Assembly (NCBI RefSeq): GCF_012290005.1
Contig: NZ_JAAXMS010000001.1
Span: 558,001-622,000 of the forward strand
Origin: Crateriforma spongiae
GTDB taxonomy: Bacteria; Planctomycetota; Planctomycetia; Pirellulales; Pirellulaceae
Reading direction: 5' to 3'
DNA length: 64,000 nt
Notes under the pieces: generated by a model
The model's input: only the letters and a program-made list of their open reading frames with translations
The model's database searches: none
Told to the model about the DNA's origin: nothing
Part shown: piece after piece, positions 38,868-50,746 of the stretch
Layout of the letters: each line of letters begins with the position of its first letter
Numbering within the stretch: the first letter of the stretch is position 1
Translations under genes and position numbers: made by a program

Positions 38868-39248
38868 GGTCGCGACGCCGGAACGGAATTCGGACGCAGC
38901 CCCGTGGGGCGGATCGCCGCAGCTGTTCCCGTTTTTTGGGGCGAAAACCGGAGGCTTTAGCCAAAATCGGTTTCACCCGCGTTTTTCAGTCAAATGATCT
39001 TGACCCAGTGTTGGCCGTTGCGACAGACTCTTTGGCTGCTCTTGGCGAACTTGTTTTGCGACCCCCGTGGCCATCGATCGGATGGCCACGCGACACCGCA
39101 AAACCACGCTACAGGGATGTACGTAACGATCGAAAATTATCTGACGATTGGCCGGTCACGTTTTGGCGACCGGCGTCTGCCGTCCGGGAGGGACGGTTCG
39201 CCGTTTCGGTGACAGATGGACCGATCACTAGCACGGGAGAATTGTCGC
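38868..39248 (+). other. Leader region of the dnaG-rpoD pair with three hairpins
   Basis: This 381-base gap contains three perfect inverted repeats on the plus strand: GTGGCCATC/GATGGCCAC at 39067-39089, GCCGGTC/GACCGGC at 39151-39174, and CCGTCC/GGACGG at 39180-39196. None is followed by a T-run. They may be leader structures controlling the downstream genes. No gene is visible here. Confidence 0.45.
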
Positions 39249-41258
39249 TTGTCCACATCGGCGGACTACGACCTGAAAGAACGAGTGCGCGCCGCGGTCG
39301 ACATCCTGGATGTCATCGGCCAAGGCACCGAAGTGCGTCCGCAGGGCCGCAACTTCGTCGTTCGCTGCCCGTTCCACAACGACCGCCGCCCCTCGCTGAC
39401 CATCAACCCCGAACGCCAGTCTTGGAAGTGTTGGGTGTGTGACATCGGCGGGGATGTTTTCAGTTACGTGATGCAACGTGACGGGGTGGACTTTCCCACC
39501 GCCCTGCGAACCTTGGCCGAACAAGCCGGTATTGCGATGGAAGAATTCCGTCGCGGCAAGAAAACCAAGCCGGGCGATCCGGACGACCGCGCGACCTTGT
39601 TTGATGCGATCGCCGCGGTGGCTGATGCTTACTACAAGCATTTGGAACACGGCAAGGGCGACCAAGTCGATTTGGCTCGACAGTACTTGACCCAGCGAGG
39701 GATCAGCGACGAAAGCCGCCGGCGATTTCGGATCGGCTTTGCGCCCGACCAGTGGTCCTTTGCGATCGATCACTTGCAACAGAAAAACTTCAGCGGCGCG
39801 GTCGCCGAAGCCGCCGGTGTGGCCATCGCACGTGGCAGCGGCAACGGTCACTACGATCGTTTCCGTGGTCGGCTGATCTTCCCGATCCATGATTTGCAAG
39901 ACCGTCCGATTTCGATGGGCGGCCGGGTCATTCCCGCAATCGCACAGCGCAGCGAAAACAGCGAAGCGGCCAAATACATCAACGGCCCCGAGACATTGCT
40001 GTTCCGAAAGTCGCAACAGCTTTACGGATTGCAACTTGCCCGGGACGCGATTCGTCACGGCGGCGAAGTCCTGGTGATGGAAGGCTACACCGACGTCGTC
40101 GCCGCACGACAAGCCGGCGTTGAACCGGTCGTCGCGGTGCTGGGGACCGCTTTGGGCGAAGCTCATGTTCGCATCCTGAAACGGTTCGCCCATCGCGTCG
40201 TCTTGGTGTTGGACGGTGACGATGCCGGCCAGCGTCGTGCCGATCAGGTGTTGGAACTGTTCGTTGGTGCGGGCGTGGATTTGCGTGTGTTGACGCTGCC
40301 CGATGGCGCGGACCCCGCCGACTTCATCCATCAAAACGGTGCCGACGCGTTCAACGAATTGGTCAAGCAGTCGCCCGACGCGTTTGATCACAAGCTGGCC
40401 AAGCTTTCCGAAGGCGTCGATTGGCGCAAGGATACCCACGCGGCATCCACCGCAATGGAATCGGTCTTGGGCATTATGGCCAAGTCGTCCGGCGATGACA
40501 TTCGTCACGAACAGTTGATCGTCCGCTTGTCCGATGCGTCGGGCATCGCCGTTGATCGGATTCAGCGACGATTGGATGTGCTGCGGTCCGAACGAAGCCA
40601 AAATTCGCGAAAGCCTTTCGCGACCAAACGTCCATCACGTTCAACACCCCCGCCACGTCCGGCGCCGACCGGTGCCGCGGAACTTGATGTCAACGCGATG
40701 CTCAACGGCATGGCCGATGATGATGACGAATCAGCATCGCCCTACGCACCGGCGGTTATCTCCGGGCGATCGGCCGGCACGCCAAACGCACGTCTGACGC
40801 CGATCAGCGGAATCGACCGTGAACTGTTCGAAGCGTTGATCGAGTGTCCCGAGTTGGCCGGTATGGCGGTCGAAGCGATCGACCCGTCTTGGTTGTCCAG
40901 CAACACGGCACAGATGTTGTTGTCCGCCTATCAAGACCTGGATTTGGCCGGTCGTGATTTGGACGTCGATTCGTTGCTGTTGATGGTGGACAACGAACAA
41001 TTGAAAAACCAAATCGTCACGCTTCAGCATCGCGTCGGCTTACGCAGCGGCCAATCATCCGAGGATGCCGACCGTCGCTACACCGCGATCATCACGCGAT
41101 ACCGCGAGCGCGAATTCGAGTCGGAAAAAACACGCCAGATCGAACGCTTGGCATCGGCCACCCTGGATGACGACCAGGAATTGGCCCTGTTAAAAGAACT
41201 GTTGGAAGCCGAGCGTTTCCGGCAAGGCATCGAAACCCCAACCGAGCAAGAAAATTAA
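39249..41258 (+). CDS. dnaG: DNA primase
   Basis: This 669-residue primase has an N-terminal CHC2 zinc finger (C40, H43, C61, C64 in [10 protein letters not shown] and KCWVCDIGG), the RNA-polymerase-like catalytic core with Toprim motifs ([21 protein letters not shown] and [15 protein letters not shown]), and a C-terminal helicase-binding region rich in charged helices. It makes RNA primers at the replication fork. TTG 39249 with GGGAGA about eight bases upstream gives [16 protein letters not shown], the expected start; an ATG at 39216 would add eleven unlikely residues. rpoD follows. Confidence 0.93.
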   Translation: MSTSADYDLKERVRAAVDILDVIGQGTEVRPQGRNFVVRCPFHNDRRPSLTINPERQSWKCWVCDIGGDVFSYVMQRDGVDFPTALRTLAEQAGIAMEEFRRGKKTKPGDPDDRATLFDAIAAVADAYYKHLEHGKGDQVDLARQYLTQRGISDESRRRFRIGFAPDQWSFAIDHLQQKNFSGAVAEAAGVAIARGSGNGHYDRFRGRLIFPIHDLQDRPISMGGRVIPAIAQRSENSEAAKYINGPETLLFRKSQQLYGLQLARDAIRHGGEVLVMEGYTDVVAARQAGVEPVVAVLGTALGEAHVRILKRFAHRVVLVLDGDDAGQRRADQVLELFVGAGVDLRVLTLPDGADPADFIHQNGADAFNELVKQSPDAFDHKLAKLSEGVDWRKDTHAASTAMESVLGIMAKSSGDDIRHEQLIVRLSDASGIAVDRIQRRLDVLRSERSQNSRKPFATKRPSRSTPPPRPAPTGAAELDVNAMLNGMADDDDESASPYAPAVISGRSAGTPNARLTPISGIDRELFEALIECPELAGMAVEAIDPSWLSSNTAQMLLSAYQDLDLAGRDLDVDSLLLMVDNEQLKNQIVTLQHRVGLRSGQSSEDADRRYTAIITRYREREFESEKTRQIERLASATLDDDQELALLKELLEAERFRQGIETPTEQEN

Positions 41259-41545
41259 GCGTTGCGTTGGTGTCGGCAAGCACGCCCAACGCACCGTCCC
41301 AGACACTGGACTTTAGACGAACCTTTAAGAACTTTTCGATCGCAAAATCGCTTTCGCTTTTCCCCGCAGGAGAAACACGGCCCAGCACACGACCGACGGA
41401 TGGATACCAAAGTCGGCTGTCGGATGACCACCCGCAAAAATTGATCGGCCTCGGCCGGTCATGTCATCCGAACGCCGCAAACGTGAGAACGATTTTCATG
41501 ACCCAGGCGTCACGACGGACGCTGAAAATAAGACGGAGCTTTCCG

Positions 41546-43225
<1,680 letters not shown>

Positions 43226-43387
43226 TCGCGCCGGCTTTGCGGCACCTTTCAAACGCAGCGCCACAATGAAAAGAGCGGAACGTACGGATCGCGGCATCGG
43301 TACGCCAATGCCCGAACCACGCCGCCGCTCCATTCGGCTCCCAACCCCCGATTCAGTCCGGATTCGGTCGGGTGGTTTGGGCCGTCC

Positions 43388-43407
43388 CGCACGCACACGT
43401 GCGTGCG
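43388..43407. terminator. Strong hairpin between convergent rpoD and epmB
   Basis: CGCACGCAC and GTGCGTGCG are perfect nine-base arms around a two-base AC center, lying between convergent genes. No T-run follows, so termination function is only a possibility. Confidence 0.35.
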
Positions 43408-43459
43408 ACGAAGAGAACGCCGGGTTCGAACACGGCATGATCCATCGAATGGTGTCGGC

Positions 43460-44572
43460 CTAGGTGTCGGCGATCGGGGTTTTCGACGCCGCGCCGCATT
43501 GTTCTTGGACGTATGTCGGCACCGCGTAACCCGGTAGACGCGTTCGCAATTGCTGCACGATCGCTCGCCCACGATCGGGCGAAACTTCGAAATGGGCCGC
43601 GCCACGTACGCGGTCCAGTTGGTGCAGGTAATACGGTTGGACTCGCAGATCGACCATGCGTCGGCACAGGGTTTCAAGGGTGGCCACGTCGTCGTTGACT
43701 CCGCGCAGCAAGACGGCTTGGTTCAATACGGGGATTCCACCATCGACCAACGCCGCGATTGACGCTTCGACGTCGCCGTCGATTTCCGACGCATGGTTAC
43801 AGTGGACGACCATCCAACTGGTGGCGTGACCTTCGTGCAGCATCGACACCAGTTCCGGCGTGACACGGCTGGGAATGACGATCGGCATTCGGCTGTGCAG
43901 ACGGATGCGGCGGACGTGTTCGATCTGGTTCAATCGTTCCAGCAATCCGCCCAGCACGTCATCGGTCAGCGTCAGCGGGTCACCACCGCTCAGTAAGACT
44001 TCGTCGATGTCTTTTCGTTGGCTTAGGAAATCGATCGCATCATTCCAGTGGGTGCCCACACCCGACATGTCGCTGTAGGGGAATTCGCGTCGAAAGCAAT
44101 AACGACAATGGATCCCGCACGCCGCGGTGGTGATCATCAGGGCGCGTCCGTCGTATTTCTGCAGCAAACCCTGGCAGGCGGTTGCGTTTAGGTCGCCGAC
44201 CGGATCGGCGGCGAATCCGGCGACCGTCTGGTCTTCATCGGCGATCGCGAGGACCTGTCGCAACAACGGATCGTGGGGATCGCCGGGCCGGATGCGGGCC
44301 AAAAATTCGGGCGGCACGAATGTGGGAAACGCTTCGTCGCGACACAGCGGGACTCGGCCCGCCAGCCCCAGATGGTCCAACAGTGTGGCGGAATCGCGGA
44401 TCGCCGCTTTCATCGATTGACGCCAATCCTGCGCCGGGGGGTGGGCCTGTGGACGTCGGCGGGACCCGCCCGCGACAAAACGGCGATCGGCCGCTAAACT
44501 TCGCGACCTTTGAGGGATTCCCTGATGTAACGCCGGTTCGGGCCGACCGATTCCGGCGGAGTCCTTGTTCAT
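43460..44572 (-). CDS. epmB: KamA-family radical SAM protein, EF-P lysine beta-amination enzyme (EpmB)
   Basis: This is a radical SAM protein with cluster motif CGIHCRYCFRREFPY and a following SGGDPLTLTDDVL segment, typical of lysine 2,3-aminomutase relatives. The C-terminus (PYYLHQLDRVRGAAHFEV) matches EpmB, which isomerises lysine to beta-lysine for EF-P modification. An in-frame ATG at 44572 gives 370 residues and keeps the QDWRQSMKAAIRD segment that aligns with EpmB N-termini; ATG 44413 would remove it. The gene is divergent from efp, whose K34 is the acceptor. No epmA is visible. Confidence 0.87.
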   Translation of the reverse strand: MNKDSAGIGRPEPALHQGIPQRSRSLAADRRFVAGGSRRRPQAHPPAQDWRQSMKAAIRDSATLLDHLGLAGRVPLCRDEAFPTFVPPEFLARIRPGDPHDPLLRQVLAIADEDQTVAGFAADPVGDLNATACQGLLQKYDGRALMITTAACGIHCRYCFRREFPYSDMSGVGTHWNDAIDFLSQRKDIDEVLLSGGDPLTLTDDVLGGLLERLNQIEHVRRIRLHSRMPIVIPSRVTPELVSMLHEGHATSWMVVHCNHASEIDGDVEASIAALVDGGIPVLNQAVLLRGVNDDVATLETLCRRMVDLRVQPYYLHQLDRVRGAAHFEVSPDRGRAIVQQLRTRLPGYAVPTYVQEQCGAASKTPIADT

Positions 44573-44631
44573 TTCTCGAATCCAGTTTGTATCTCGAAAG
44601 CGGAGCCTGGCCGGACAGCTGGGATGAAGAC

Positions 44632-45201
44632 GTGGCGACCTATAACACAAGTGACTTCCGCAAAGGTCTGAAAGTCCAGATCGACGGCGAACCCTATCTG
44701 ATGATCGAAATGAACTTCGTCAAGCCTGGTAAGGGCAACGCACTGTACAAGTGCAAGATGAAGAACCTGATCCGGGGCACCACGCTGGAACGGACTTACA
44801 AAGGTGGAGACAGCTTGGAATCCGCCGATGTCGAAACCACCGAGGTCAGTTTCCTGTATCGCCAGGGCCAGGACTATGTGTTCATGGACGGCCAGACCTT
44901 CGAACAGTACGAAGTCGCCGAGGCCGTCGCGGGCGATATCTGGAAATACCTGAAGGACGGCATGAAGTGCACGATGACGTTGTACAACGGCAACGCGATC
45001 ATCGTCGAAGCACCATTGCAGGTCGAACTGGAAGTCGTCGATTGTGCCCCGGGTGCCAAGGGCGACACTGCCACCAACGTCACCAAGCCCGCAAAGGTTG
45101 AAACGGACGCCGAATTCATCGTGCCCGGCTTCATCAAGATCGGAAACGTCATCAAGGTCGACACACGCACCGGCGAATACGTCGAACGAGTCAGCAACTG
45201 A
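44632..45201 (+). CDS. efp: Translation elongation factor P
   Basis: This 189-residue EF-P is the standard three-domain form. The modifiable loop reads VKPGKGNALYK with lysine 34 at the tip, exactly as in beta-lysylated E. coli EF-P, and the C-terminal signature DCAPGAKGDT...VPGFIKIGNVIKVDTRTGEYV is present. EF-P relieves ribosome stalling at polyproline. The start is GTG 44632 with GGGATGA upstream; in-frame upstream sequence is not conserved. Its divergent neighbour encodes the matching EpmB enzyme. mgtE follows two bases after the stop. Confidence 0.95.
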   Translation: MATYNTSDFRKGLKVQIDGEPYLMIEMNFVKPGKGNALYKCKMKNLIRGTTLERTYKGGDSLESADVETTEVSFLYRQGQDYVFMDGQTFEQYEVAEAVAGDIWKYLKDGMKCTMTLYNGNAIIVEAPLQVELEVVDCAPGAKGDTATNVTKPAKVETDAEFIVPGFIKIGNVIKVDTRTGEYVERVSN

Positions 45202-45203
45202 TC

Positions 45204-46556
45204 ATGACGAACACTCTGTTCCTGCCCGAATTGCGCGAAATGCTCGCCGACAACAATCGGGCGGAACTGGAGGAGTTCTGCACCACCCTGAACGCCGGCC
45301 GAACGGCCGAGTTCATGGAGGGGCTGACCGACGCCGAAGTCTGGCAGGTGTTGCAGTTCGCCCAGCCCGAGCGAAGGTCAGAAATTTTCGGCTACTTCGA
45401 CGAAGAACGCCAGTTGTCGATGTTGGCCCAACAGCCGACCGAGCAAGTGGCGGAGCTGGTCGAAGAACTGGCAGCCGACGATCGCGTCGACTTGCTCCAG
45501 CAACTGGACGACGAACACGTCGACACCATTTTGCCGCTGTTGCCGGTCGAAGAACGGCGGGACATCCAGCGGTTGCGGTCCTATGCCGAAGGCACCGCCG
45601 GTTCGCTGATGACGACGGAGGTCGCCAAGCTGGCCGATCGGTTGACGGCACGCGAGGCGTTGGAGGAACTGAGCCGTCAAGCCAGCGAACTGGAAACGAT
45701 CTATTACTTGTACGTCGTTGATGATGACAATCACCTGCGCGGCATCGTTTCCACGCGGCAATTGGTTTCATCGCTGGCCCAGCCGCATCGCACTTTGCGG
45801 GAGATGATGGAAACCGACGTCGTCGTTGCCATGGTCGACGAAGACCAGGAATCGGTTGCCGAAAAAGTTGAACATTTCAATCTGTTGGCGATCCCCGTCT
45901 TAGATCCGGGACGCCAATTGCTGGGCATCATCACGCACGACGATGTGATCGATGTCGTCCGCGAAGAATTGACCGAGGACGCCCAGCGGATCGCTGCGGT
46001 CACGCCGCTGGAGCGTGATTTTTTGCGCATCGGCTTGGTGACGCTTTCGTGGAAACGCGGGATCTGGCTGACCATCCTGTTCTTTGCCGCACTGCTGACC
46101 GCGTTTGCGTTGCGGCACTATGAACTGGAATTGGAAACCTACGCCTGGTTGGTCTGGTTCATTCCGCTGATCATCAGTGCCGGCGGAAACTCGGGCAGCC
46201 AATCGGCCACGTTGGTGATCACGGCCATGACCGGTGGCGAGATCGAGCTGCGGGATTGGCGCACGGTTCTGATGCGGGAAAGCGTCGTATCGTTGATGCT
46301 GGGCGGGTTCATTGCGGTGATCGGTTACGCCGTTGCTTTCTTCATTGCACCCTGCCCCTCCGACGCTTTGGTCATTCCGCTGACATTGCTGGCGGTGATG
46401 ATCACCGGATGTCTGTGTGGGGCGACGTTGCCGCTGGTGTTCAAGCGGCTGGGGTTGGACCCCGCATTGATGAGCAATCCGTTTGTCGCCGGGATCGTCG
46501 ACATCATGGGGATCGTCATCTACATCAACGTCGCCCGGATGATCCTGGCCAATTGA
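45204..46556 (+). CDS. mgtE: Magnesium transporter MgtE
   Basis: This 450-residue protein has an N-terminal helical MgtE domain (residues about 10-125), two CBS domains (about 130-250, with IYYLYVVDDDNHLRGIVS and LLAIPVLDPGRQLLGIIT) and a five-helix membrane pore (about 285-448) carrying IISAGGNSGSQSATLVI. It imports Mg2+ under cytoplasmic Mg2+ gating by the N and CBS domains. The start is two bases after the efp stop, so the two genes are very likely co-transcribed. No separate Mg riboswitch is visible because of this spacing. Confidence 0.94.
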   Translation: MTNTLFLPELREMLADNNRAELEEFCTTLNAGRTAEFMEGLTDAEVWQVLQFAQPERRSEIFGYFDEERQLSMLAQQPTEQVAELVEELAADDRVDLLQQLDDEHVDTILPLLPVEERRDIQRLRSYAEGTAGSLMTTEVAKLADRLTAREALEELSRQASELETIYYLYVVDDDNHLRGIVSTRQLVSSLAQPHRTLREMMETDVVVAMVDEDQESVAEKVEHFNLLAIPVLDPGRQLLGIITHDDVIDVVREELTEDAQRIAAVTPLERDFLRIGLVTLSWKRGIWLTILFFAALLTAFALRHYELELETYAWLVWFIPLIISAGGNSGSQSATLVITAMTGGEIELRDWRTVLMRESVVSLMLGGFIAVIGYAVAFFIAPCPSDALVIPLTLLAVMITGCLCGATLPLVFKRLGLDPALMSNPFVAGIVDIMGIVIYINVARMILAN

Positions 46557-46872
46557 TCGGGCGGCTGTTTCGGACGGCTGTTTCGGGAGCACCGCTGTCG
46601 GGATGAATGGGACTCCATACAGTCGCCGCGACCCACCAAGTCCCGCCGCCGGCTGATTGATTCGCGAGTTTCGGCTTCGGGGGGGTTCAATTATCAACCC
46701 GTCTCAAGCTCGATTCTAAATTGCTTCCAATGTATATTTCGAAGCAGTGACAGGTGCTTGCACCCGTTGCGGCGTTCGAAGCGTTTTGCCCCAACGTTTC
46801 GGACGTTTTTTTATGCGCTGATTTTCGGGCGGATCGGGCGATATCGGATTGCCGGGGCGTTTTGCCCGATCA
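46557..46872. other. Intergenic region between convergent mgtE and a secreted protein gene
   Basis: This 316-base gap contains a short tandem repeat (CGGCTGTTTCGG twice near 46563-46588), a GGTGC/GCACC hairpin near 46752 and a weak hairpin with AACGT/ACGTT arms (46793-46807) running into a T-run. These suit termination of both flanking genes. No gene was recognised. Confidence 0.4.
46793..46812 (+). terminator. Weak intrinsic terminator candidate for mgtE
   Basis: AACGT and ACGTT arms around TTCGG are followed by a T-run of about seven bases. The stem is only five pairs, so confidence is low. Confidence 0.3.
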
Positions 46873-48204
46873 TCAGGGCAACGGGATGTCTTGCAGGACG
46901 AACGGGACTTCGTTGCGGATGACCGCGGTCGGCGACAGATATTTCAGCCGGTAACCGGTCGGATCGTCACCGACGTCGAACAAGTATCCGATTCCCAGTT
47001 CCTCGGTTGTTTGGCGGAACACCTGAAACCCCAGGTGGTCGACACGCGTGTCGTCTGGGGCGACCAAGAAAATCTCGTTGTCCATCAGCCATTGGCGGTG
47101 GCTCTCCAATGCCCGATCCGCGTTCTCAATGGTGATGGAAAGCCGGACCTCGTGAAGCGGCCCGTTGGGGCGGACGTCCAAACGCTTGACCGTCATCGCG
47201 TCGATCGACACGGCATCAGGCGTTCCGACCAGGGGAACGGTGAAACGTTTACGTCGTCCCGGAAGCAAGGCCTGGATGACGCCACCGATTCGCTGGATCT
47301 TGCTGGCTTTGGCGGCCGGCAATTCCAGCGGCAGATAAAACTCACTGAACGCGATGTCGCTGGCCGTCGCGACGTCGATCGTTTCGCTGCTGGCTTGCGA
47401 CTGCAGACGTTGACCGGAATCCAGGGTGACCGCGATTTGGTCGACCGGAATGGTCAATCCGATCGGTGTGATCCGCGGTTCCCAGGCGATTTCCATGCTG
47501 ACGTTCAGTCCGCTCAAGCTGGGTTGCCGTAAGATCCGACGTGCCGTTACCGACGTCGGTTCGATGCGATAGATACCGGCGTAAACGGCGGCGCCCACGC
47601 GGTCGGGACGATCCTCGTCGCGCGGCGTCAGCATCAGCGTTTCGCGGTCACCGCCGTAGAAATTGATGTCCAATTCGGCTTGGTCCAAAACCAGATCGAT
47701 CGCATGCCAGAACGTCAACGGCGTGGCGACCGGATCCACCGGTTGTGTTCGGTCGCTGTTACATTCGAATTCGACGCCGCTGTCGCGACTGATCGCTTCC
47801 AGTGCTTCGCCCAGGTTGCTGACATCCCCCAGGTCGATCCGGATATCCGCCACCTCGCGGGCCGCCTGCTGCTTTCGCAGGACCTCCACAATCCGCCGGA
47901 TTCGATCCGCCGCCTCGGGCGAGAGTCGTGGGTCATCGGGTTCGGGCAACCAAGACAGTGTCTCCGCGCCGGCTTCGATCAGCGATCGCTCGGCCGCCTG
48001 TCGAATCGCCGCCGCATCGGCGTCCAATTCGTCGATCCATTCCAAGACGTCGTCGCGCAGCGTGTCCGGATTGGAATAGTCATCCTGGGCCGATAGGGGA
48101 CCGACCGTTGCAAAAACGATCAGCAAACTGGCGATCCGATTCACACAACCGACTCTGGTAACCGGCCGAAAGCGGGCCGGCCTGACATTCGATGAAACCG
48201 TCAT
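46873..48204 (-). CDS. Secreted hypothetical protein
   Basis: No named family was recognised. The 443-residue product has an N-terminal hydrophobic segment (RIASLLIVFATVGPLSAQ) consistent with a signal peptide, an acidic helical section (ERSLIEAGAETLSWL), a segment DIRIDLGDVSNLGEALEAIS that resembles a secretin-like or short beta-alpha-beta domain, and a beta-rich C-terminal half. A periplasmic or outer-membrane-associated role is likely. It is divergent from the DUF1570 gene and convergent with mgtE. In-frame alternative starts exist near the signal peptide. Confidence 0.7.
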   Translation of the reverse strand: MTVSSNVRPARFRPVTRVGCVNRIASLLIVFATVGPLSAQDDYSNPDTLRDDVLEWIDELDADAAAIRQAAERSLIEAGAETLSWLPEPDDPRLSPEAADRIRRIVEVLRKQQAAREVADIRIDLGDVSNLGEALEAISRDSGVEFECNSDRTQPVDPVATPLTFWHAIDLVLDQAELDINFYGGDRETLMLTPRDEDRPDRVGAAVYAGIYRIEPTSVTARRILRQPSLSGLNVSMEIAWEPRITPIGLTIPVDQIAVTLDSGQRLQSQASSETIDVATASDIAFSEFYLPLELPAAKASKIQRIGGVIQALLPGRRKRFTVPLVGTPDAVSIDAMTVKRLDVRPNGPLHEVRLSITIENADRALESHRQWLMDNEIFLVAPDDTRVDHLGFQVFRQTTEELGIGYLFDVGDDPTGYRLKYLSPTAVIRNEVPFVLQDIPLP

Positions 48205-48362
48205 GATCCGACTGATGCCTCAATCGTGTTCGACTGTGGTGGTGTGGCGTGGGGAAACATTTCCGTCGGCGGACGCGAAGATTGATCTTAACCTAAGTTT
48301 TTGGTGCAGATGCTGTGCGACCGTGATGAACTTGTGTACCGAGCGACGAGAGTCGATTTGAC

Positions 48363-49523
48363 ATGCCTGAACCGACCGACCAGCCGTCTTCGTCGACTGA
48401 ACGCGTTCAGGCTCGGCGATGCTGCGGCAGCGTTTCCTTCCGGCGTGTGTTTCAGCTTCTGATGTTCGCGGCTTTGGTGCTGGTATTGCCCGCGATGTCG
48501 CTGTCGGCGACGCCACCCGCGTTGATCCGGTTCAACTTGAATGGCCACCTGCAGACCGGTTTGGAACTGATTCGGATAGGAAAAGAATCGGTGGTCATTG
48601 GTCGCGATGGAGCCCTGCATTCATTGGATCCGCGGGATTCGAACGAGTATTTGGGACGAGCCAAGGGCGAATACGAACCGCTGGGCAGCGCCGAATTGGC
48701 CAACCGATTGCGACGAGAGTTCGGTGACCGTTTCGAAGTTGTCGCCACAAAACACTTTCTGGTGGTGCAGCCCAAAGGCCGTGGTCGCAAGTGGCCCGAC
48801 CTGTTTGAACAGTCACATCAGATTTTTGTCCGCTACATGACCCAACGCGGGGTGCATGTTCGACGCGGGCGTTTTCCGATGGTGGCCGTCGTTTTCCCCG
48901 ACAGCCGTTCGATGTATCGCGAGTTTGCCCGACTGGGATTGGACGTCTCGCGTGTCGCGGGCATCTATTCGAACAATACCAATCGAGTCATGACGCATGA
49001 TTCGGGACACATCCAGATGATTGTTGCCACCGTGCGGCACGAGGCTGCCCACCAGTCGGGTTTCAACAGTGGTGTGCACAGCCGAGTCAACGACACGCCT
49101 CGTTGGGTCACCGAGGGGATCGGTCAGTTGTTCGAACCGGCCGCCATGGGCAACGTCCGCGCCGGCAGCGATTCACGCAGCCGCATCAATCGCGAAAGTT
49201 TGCATCAGCTGACCAAGACATACGGGCGTTTCGACAACACCACGTTCGCACGCGACCTCAGGCGACTGGTCATCGACGATCGATTGTTTGACGGCGAACC
49301 TTCAATCGGCAACGCCTATGCGATCGCATGGGCGATGATGTTTTACTTGGCCGAGCGTGAACCACAACAGTTCGCGTCGATCCTGAACCACACCGCCGGC
49401 CGACCCGCGTTCAAGACGTATGAGCGACACGAACGAATCGCTGATTTTGAACGCATCGTGGGCGGATCGACCGCCGATTTCGCCAAAAAACTTGCCGCGT
49501 ATCTTCGGCACCTGCAAGGCTGA
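48363..49523 (+). CDS. DUF1570 putative secreted zinc metallopeptidase
   Basis: This 386-residue protein has a hydrophobic signal or anchor (LLMFAALVLVLPAMSLSA, residues about 32-49), a beta-rich region (FVVQPKG-like segments) and a gluzincin motif HEAAH at 226-230, with a downstream glutamate in WVTEGIGQLFE. That is the DUF1570 family, found widely in planctomycetes and annotated as putative peptidases; substrates are not known. The basic N-terminal stretch before the hydrophobic core is longer than usual. Confidence 0.82.
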   Translation: MPEPTDQPSSSTERVQARRCCGSVSFRRVFQLLMFAALVLVLPAMSLSATPPALIRFNLNGHLQTGLELIRIGKESVVIGRDGALHSLDPRDSNEYLGRAKGEYEPLGSAELANRLRREFGDRFEVVATKHFLVVQPKGRGRKWPDLFEQSHQIFVRYMTQRGVHVRRGRFPMVAVVFPDSRSMYREFARLGLDVSRVAGIYSNNTNRVMTHDSGHIQMIVATVRHEAAHQSGFNSGVHSRVNDTPRWVTEGIGQLFEPAAMGNVRAGSDSRSRINRESLHQLTKTYGRFDNTTFARDLRRLVIDDRLFDGEPSIGNAYAIAWAMMFYLAEREPQQFASILNHTAGRPAFKTYERHERIADFERIVGGSTADFAKKLAAYLRHLQG

Positions 49524-49654
49524 ATCGGCCCGAATTCGCCGACGGGAAAAGCCGTCAAGGTCCACGGTCCGCCGTGCCCCCCTGCCTCGGTTGCGTGTTG
49601 GTCGATCTGACCTGAAACGCTAGAGTGATACGCAGGTAATTCAGGGAGGCAGGT

Positions 49655-50746
49655 GTGGCACGCGAAGCGATCTATCAACAAGACGACCCCGAACCGATCG
49701 GCGGCCTACGCGGATCAGGATCCGGATCCGAAGTTCCGCCGGGATCGGCGAGCGTGGGTGGCGACGGCATGCCCGATCGACCCGACCAAGACGTGCGTCT
49801 TCGGCCGCGACGGATGGACGAAATGGTCGGCCAGCGGGACGTGATCGAACGCTTGAAGATTGCCATCGATGCCGCCCAGCGACGCGGCGAGCCACTGGGG
49901 CACATCCTTTTCGACGGACCGCCCGGATTGGGCAAGACGACCTTTGCAACCGTCATTCCGGTCGAAATGGACACCACCGTCCAAATGGCCAACGGCGCCG
50001 GCTTGAAAGCTCCGAAGGACTTGCTGCCCTATCTGACCAATGTGTCCGAAGGCTCGGTGCTGTTCATCGATGAGATCCACCGGATTCCCAAGAGCGTCGA
50101 AGAGTACCTGTACACGGCGATGGAAGACTATCGCATTGACATCGTCTTGGGCGACGGCGTGAACGCGCGGACGCTGAACTACGAAATCAAACCGTTCACC
50201 TTGATTGGTGCGACCACGCGAGCCGGGATGTTAAGTGCACCGTTGCGGGATCGGTTCCAGATCCGCGAACACCTCGGCTGGTACAGCCAACAGGACCTTT
50301 GTCAAATCGTCCAGCTGAACTCGAAGAAGCTGGGGTTGGACGTCGATCCACAGAGCGAAAAAATTGTTGCCTCGCGCAGTCGCAGCACTCCCCGGCTGGC
50401 CAATAATCGTTTGCTGTGGGTGCGCGACTATGCCCAAAGCAAAGCCGAAGGCAAAGTCGACGCCGGCTTGACCACCGCGGCCTTGGACATGATCGGGATC
50501 GACCCGCTCGGTCTGGATCGCCAAGACCGCAACTACTTGGAAACTCTGATCCGCGTCTTCGTCGGCGGACCCGCCGGTTTGGAAGCGATCGCCCACACCA
50601 TGAATGTCAGCAGTGATACGTTGGAAGACGAAGTGGAACCGTTCTTGTTACGCAGCGAATTGATCGTGCGCACACGCCGTGGTCGAATCGCCACGGCCAA
50701 AGCGTTCGAACACCTGAAGTTGGCGCCACCGGAGGCGACCGGCTGA
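49655..50746 (+). CDS. ruvB: Holliday junction branch migration helicase RuvB
   Basis: This 363-residue AAA+ ATPase has Walker A DGPPGLGKTTFA, Walker B VLFIDEIHRIP, sensor-I region TLIGATTRAGMLSAPLRDRF and sensor-II STPRLANNRLLWVRDYA. The winged-helix C-terminal domain ends LIVRTRRGRIATAKAFEHL. It drives branch migration of Holliday junctions with RuvA. An N-terminal extension of about 50 residues precedes the conserved core. GTG 49655 has GGGAGG about six bases upstream. The stop overlaps the queA start by one base; ruvA and ruvC are not adjacent. Confidence 0.95.
   Translation: MAREAIYQQDDPEPIGGLRGSGSGSEVPPGSASVGGDGMPDRPDQDVRLRPRRMDEMVGQRDVIERLKIAIDAAQRRGEPLGHILFDGPPGLGKTTFATVIPVEMDTTVQMANGAGLKAPKDLLPYLTNVSEGSVLFIDEIHRIPKSVEEYLYTAMEDYRIDIVLGDGVNARTLNYEIKPFTLIGATTRAGMLSAPLRDRFQIREHLGWYSQQDLCQIVQLNSKKLGLDVDPQSEKIVASRSRSTPRLANNRLLWVRDYAQSKAEGKVDAGLTTAALDMIGIDPLGLDRQDRNYLETLIRVFVGGPAGLEAIAHTMNVSSDTLEDEVEPFLLRSELIVRTRRGRIATAKAFEHLKLAPPEATG

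Noticed and set aside
43421-43445. tRNA T-loop-like GGGTTCGAACA between rpoD and epmB
   Set aside because: No anticodon arm, acceptor pairing or correct spacing; not a tRNA.
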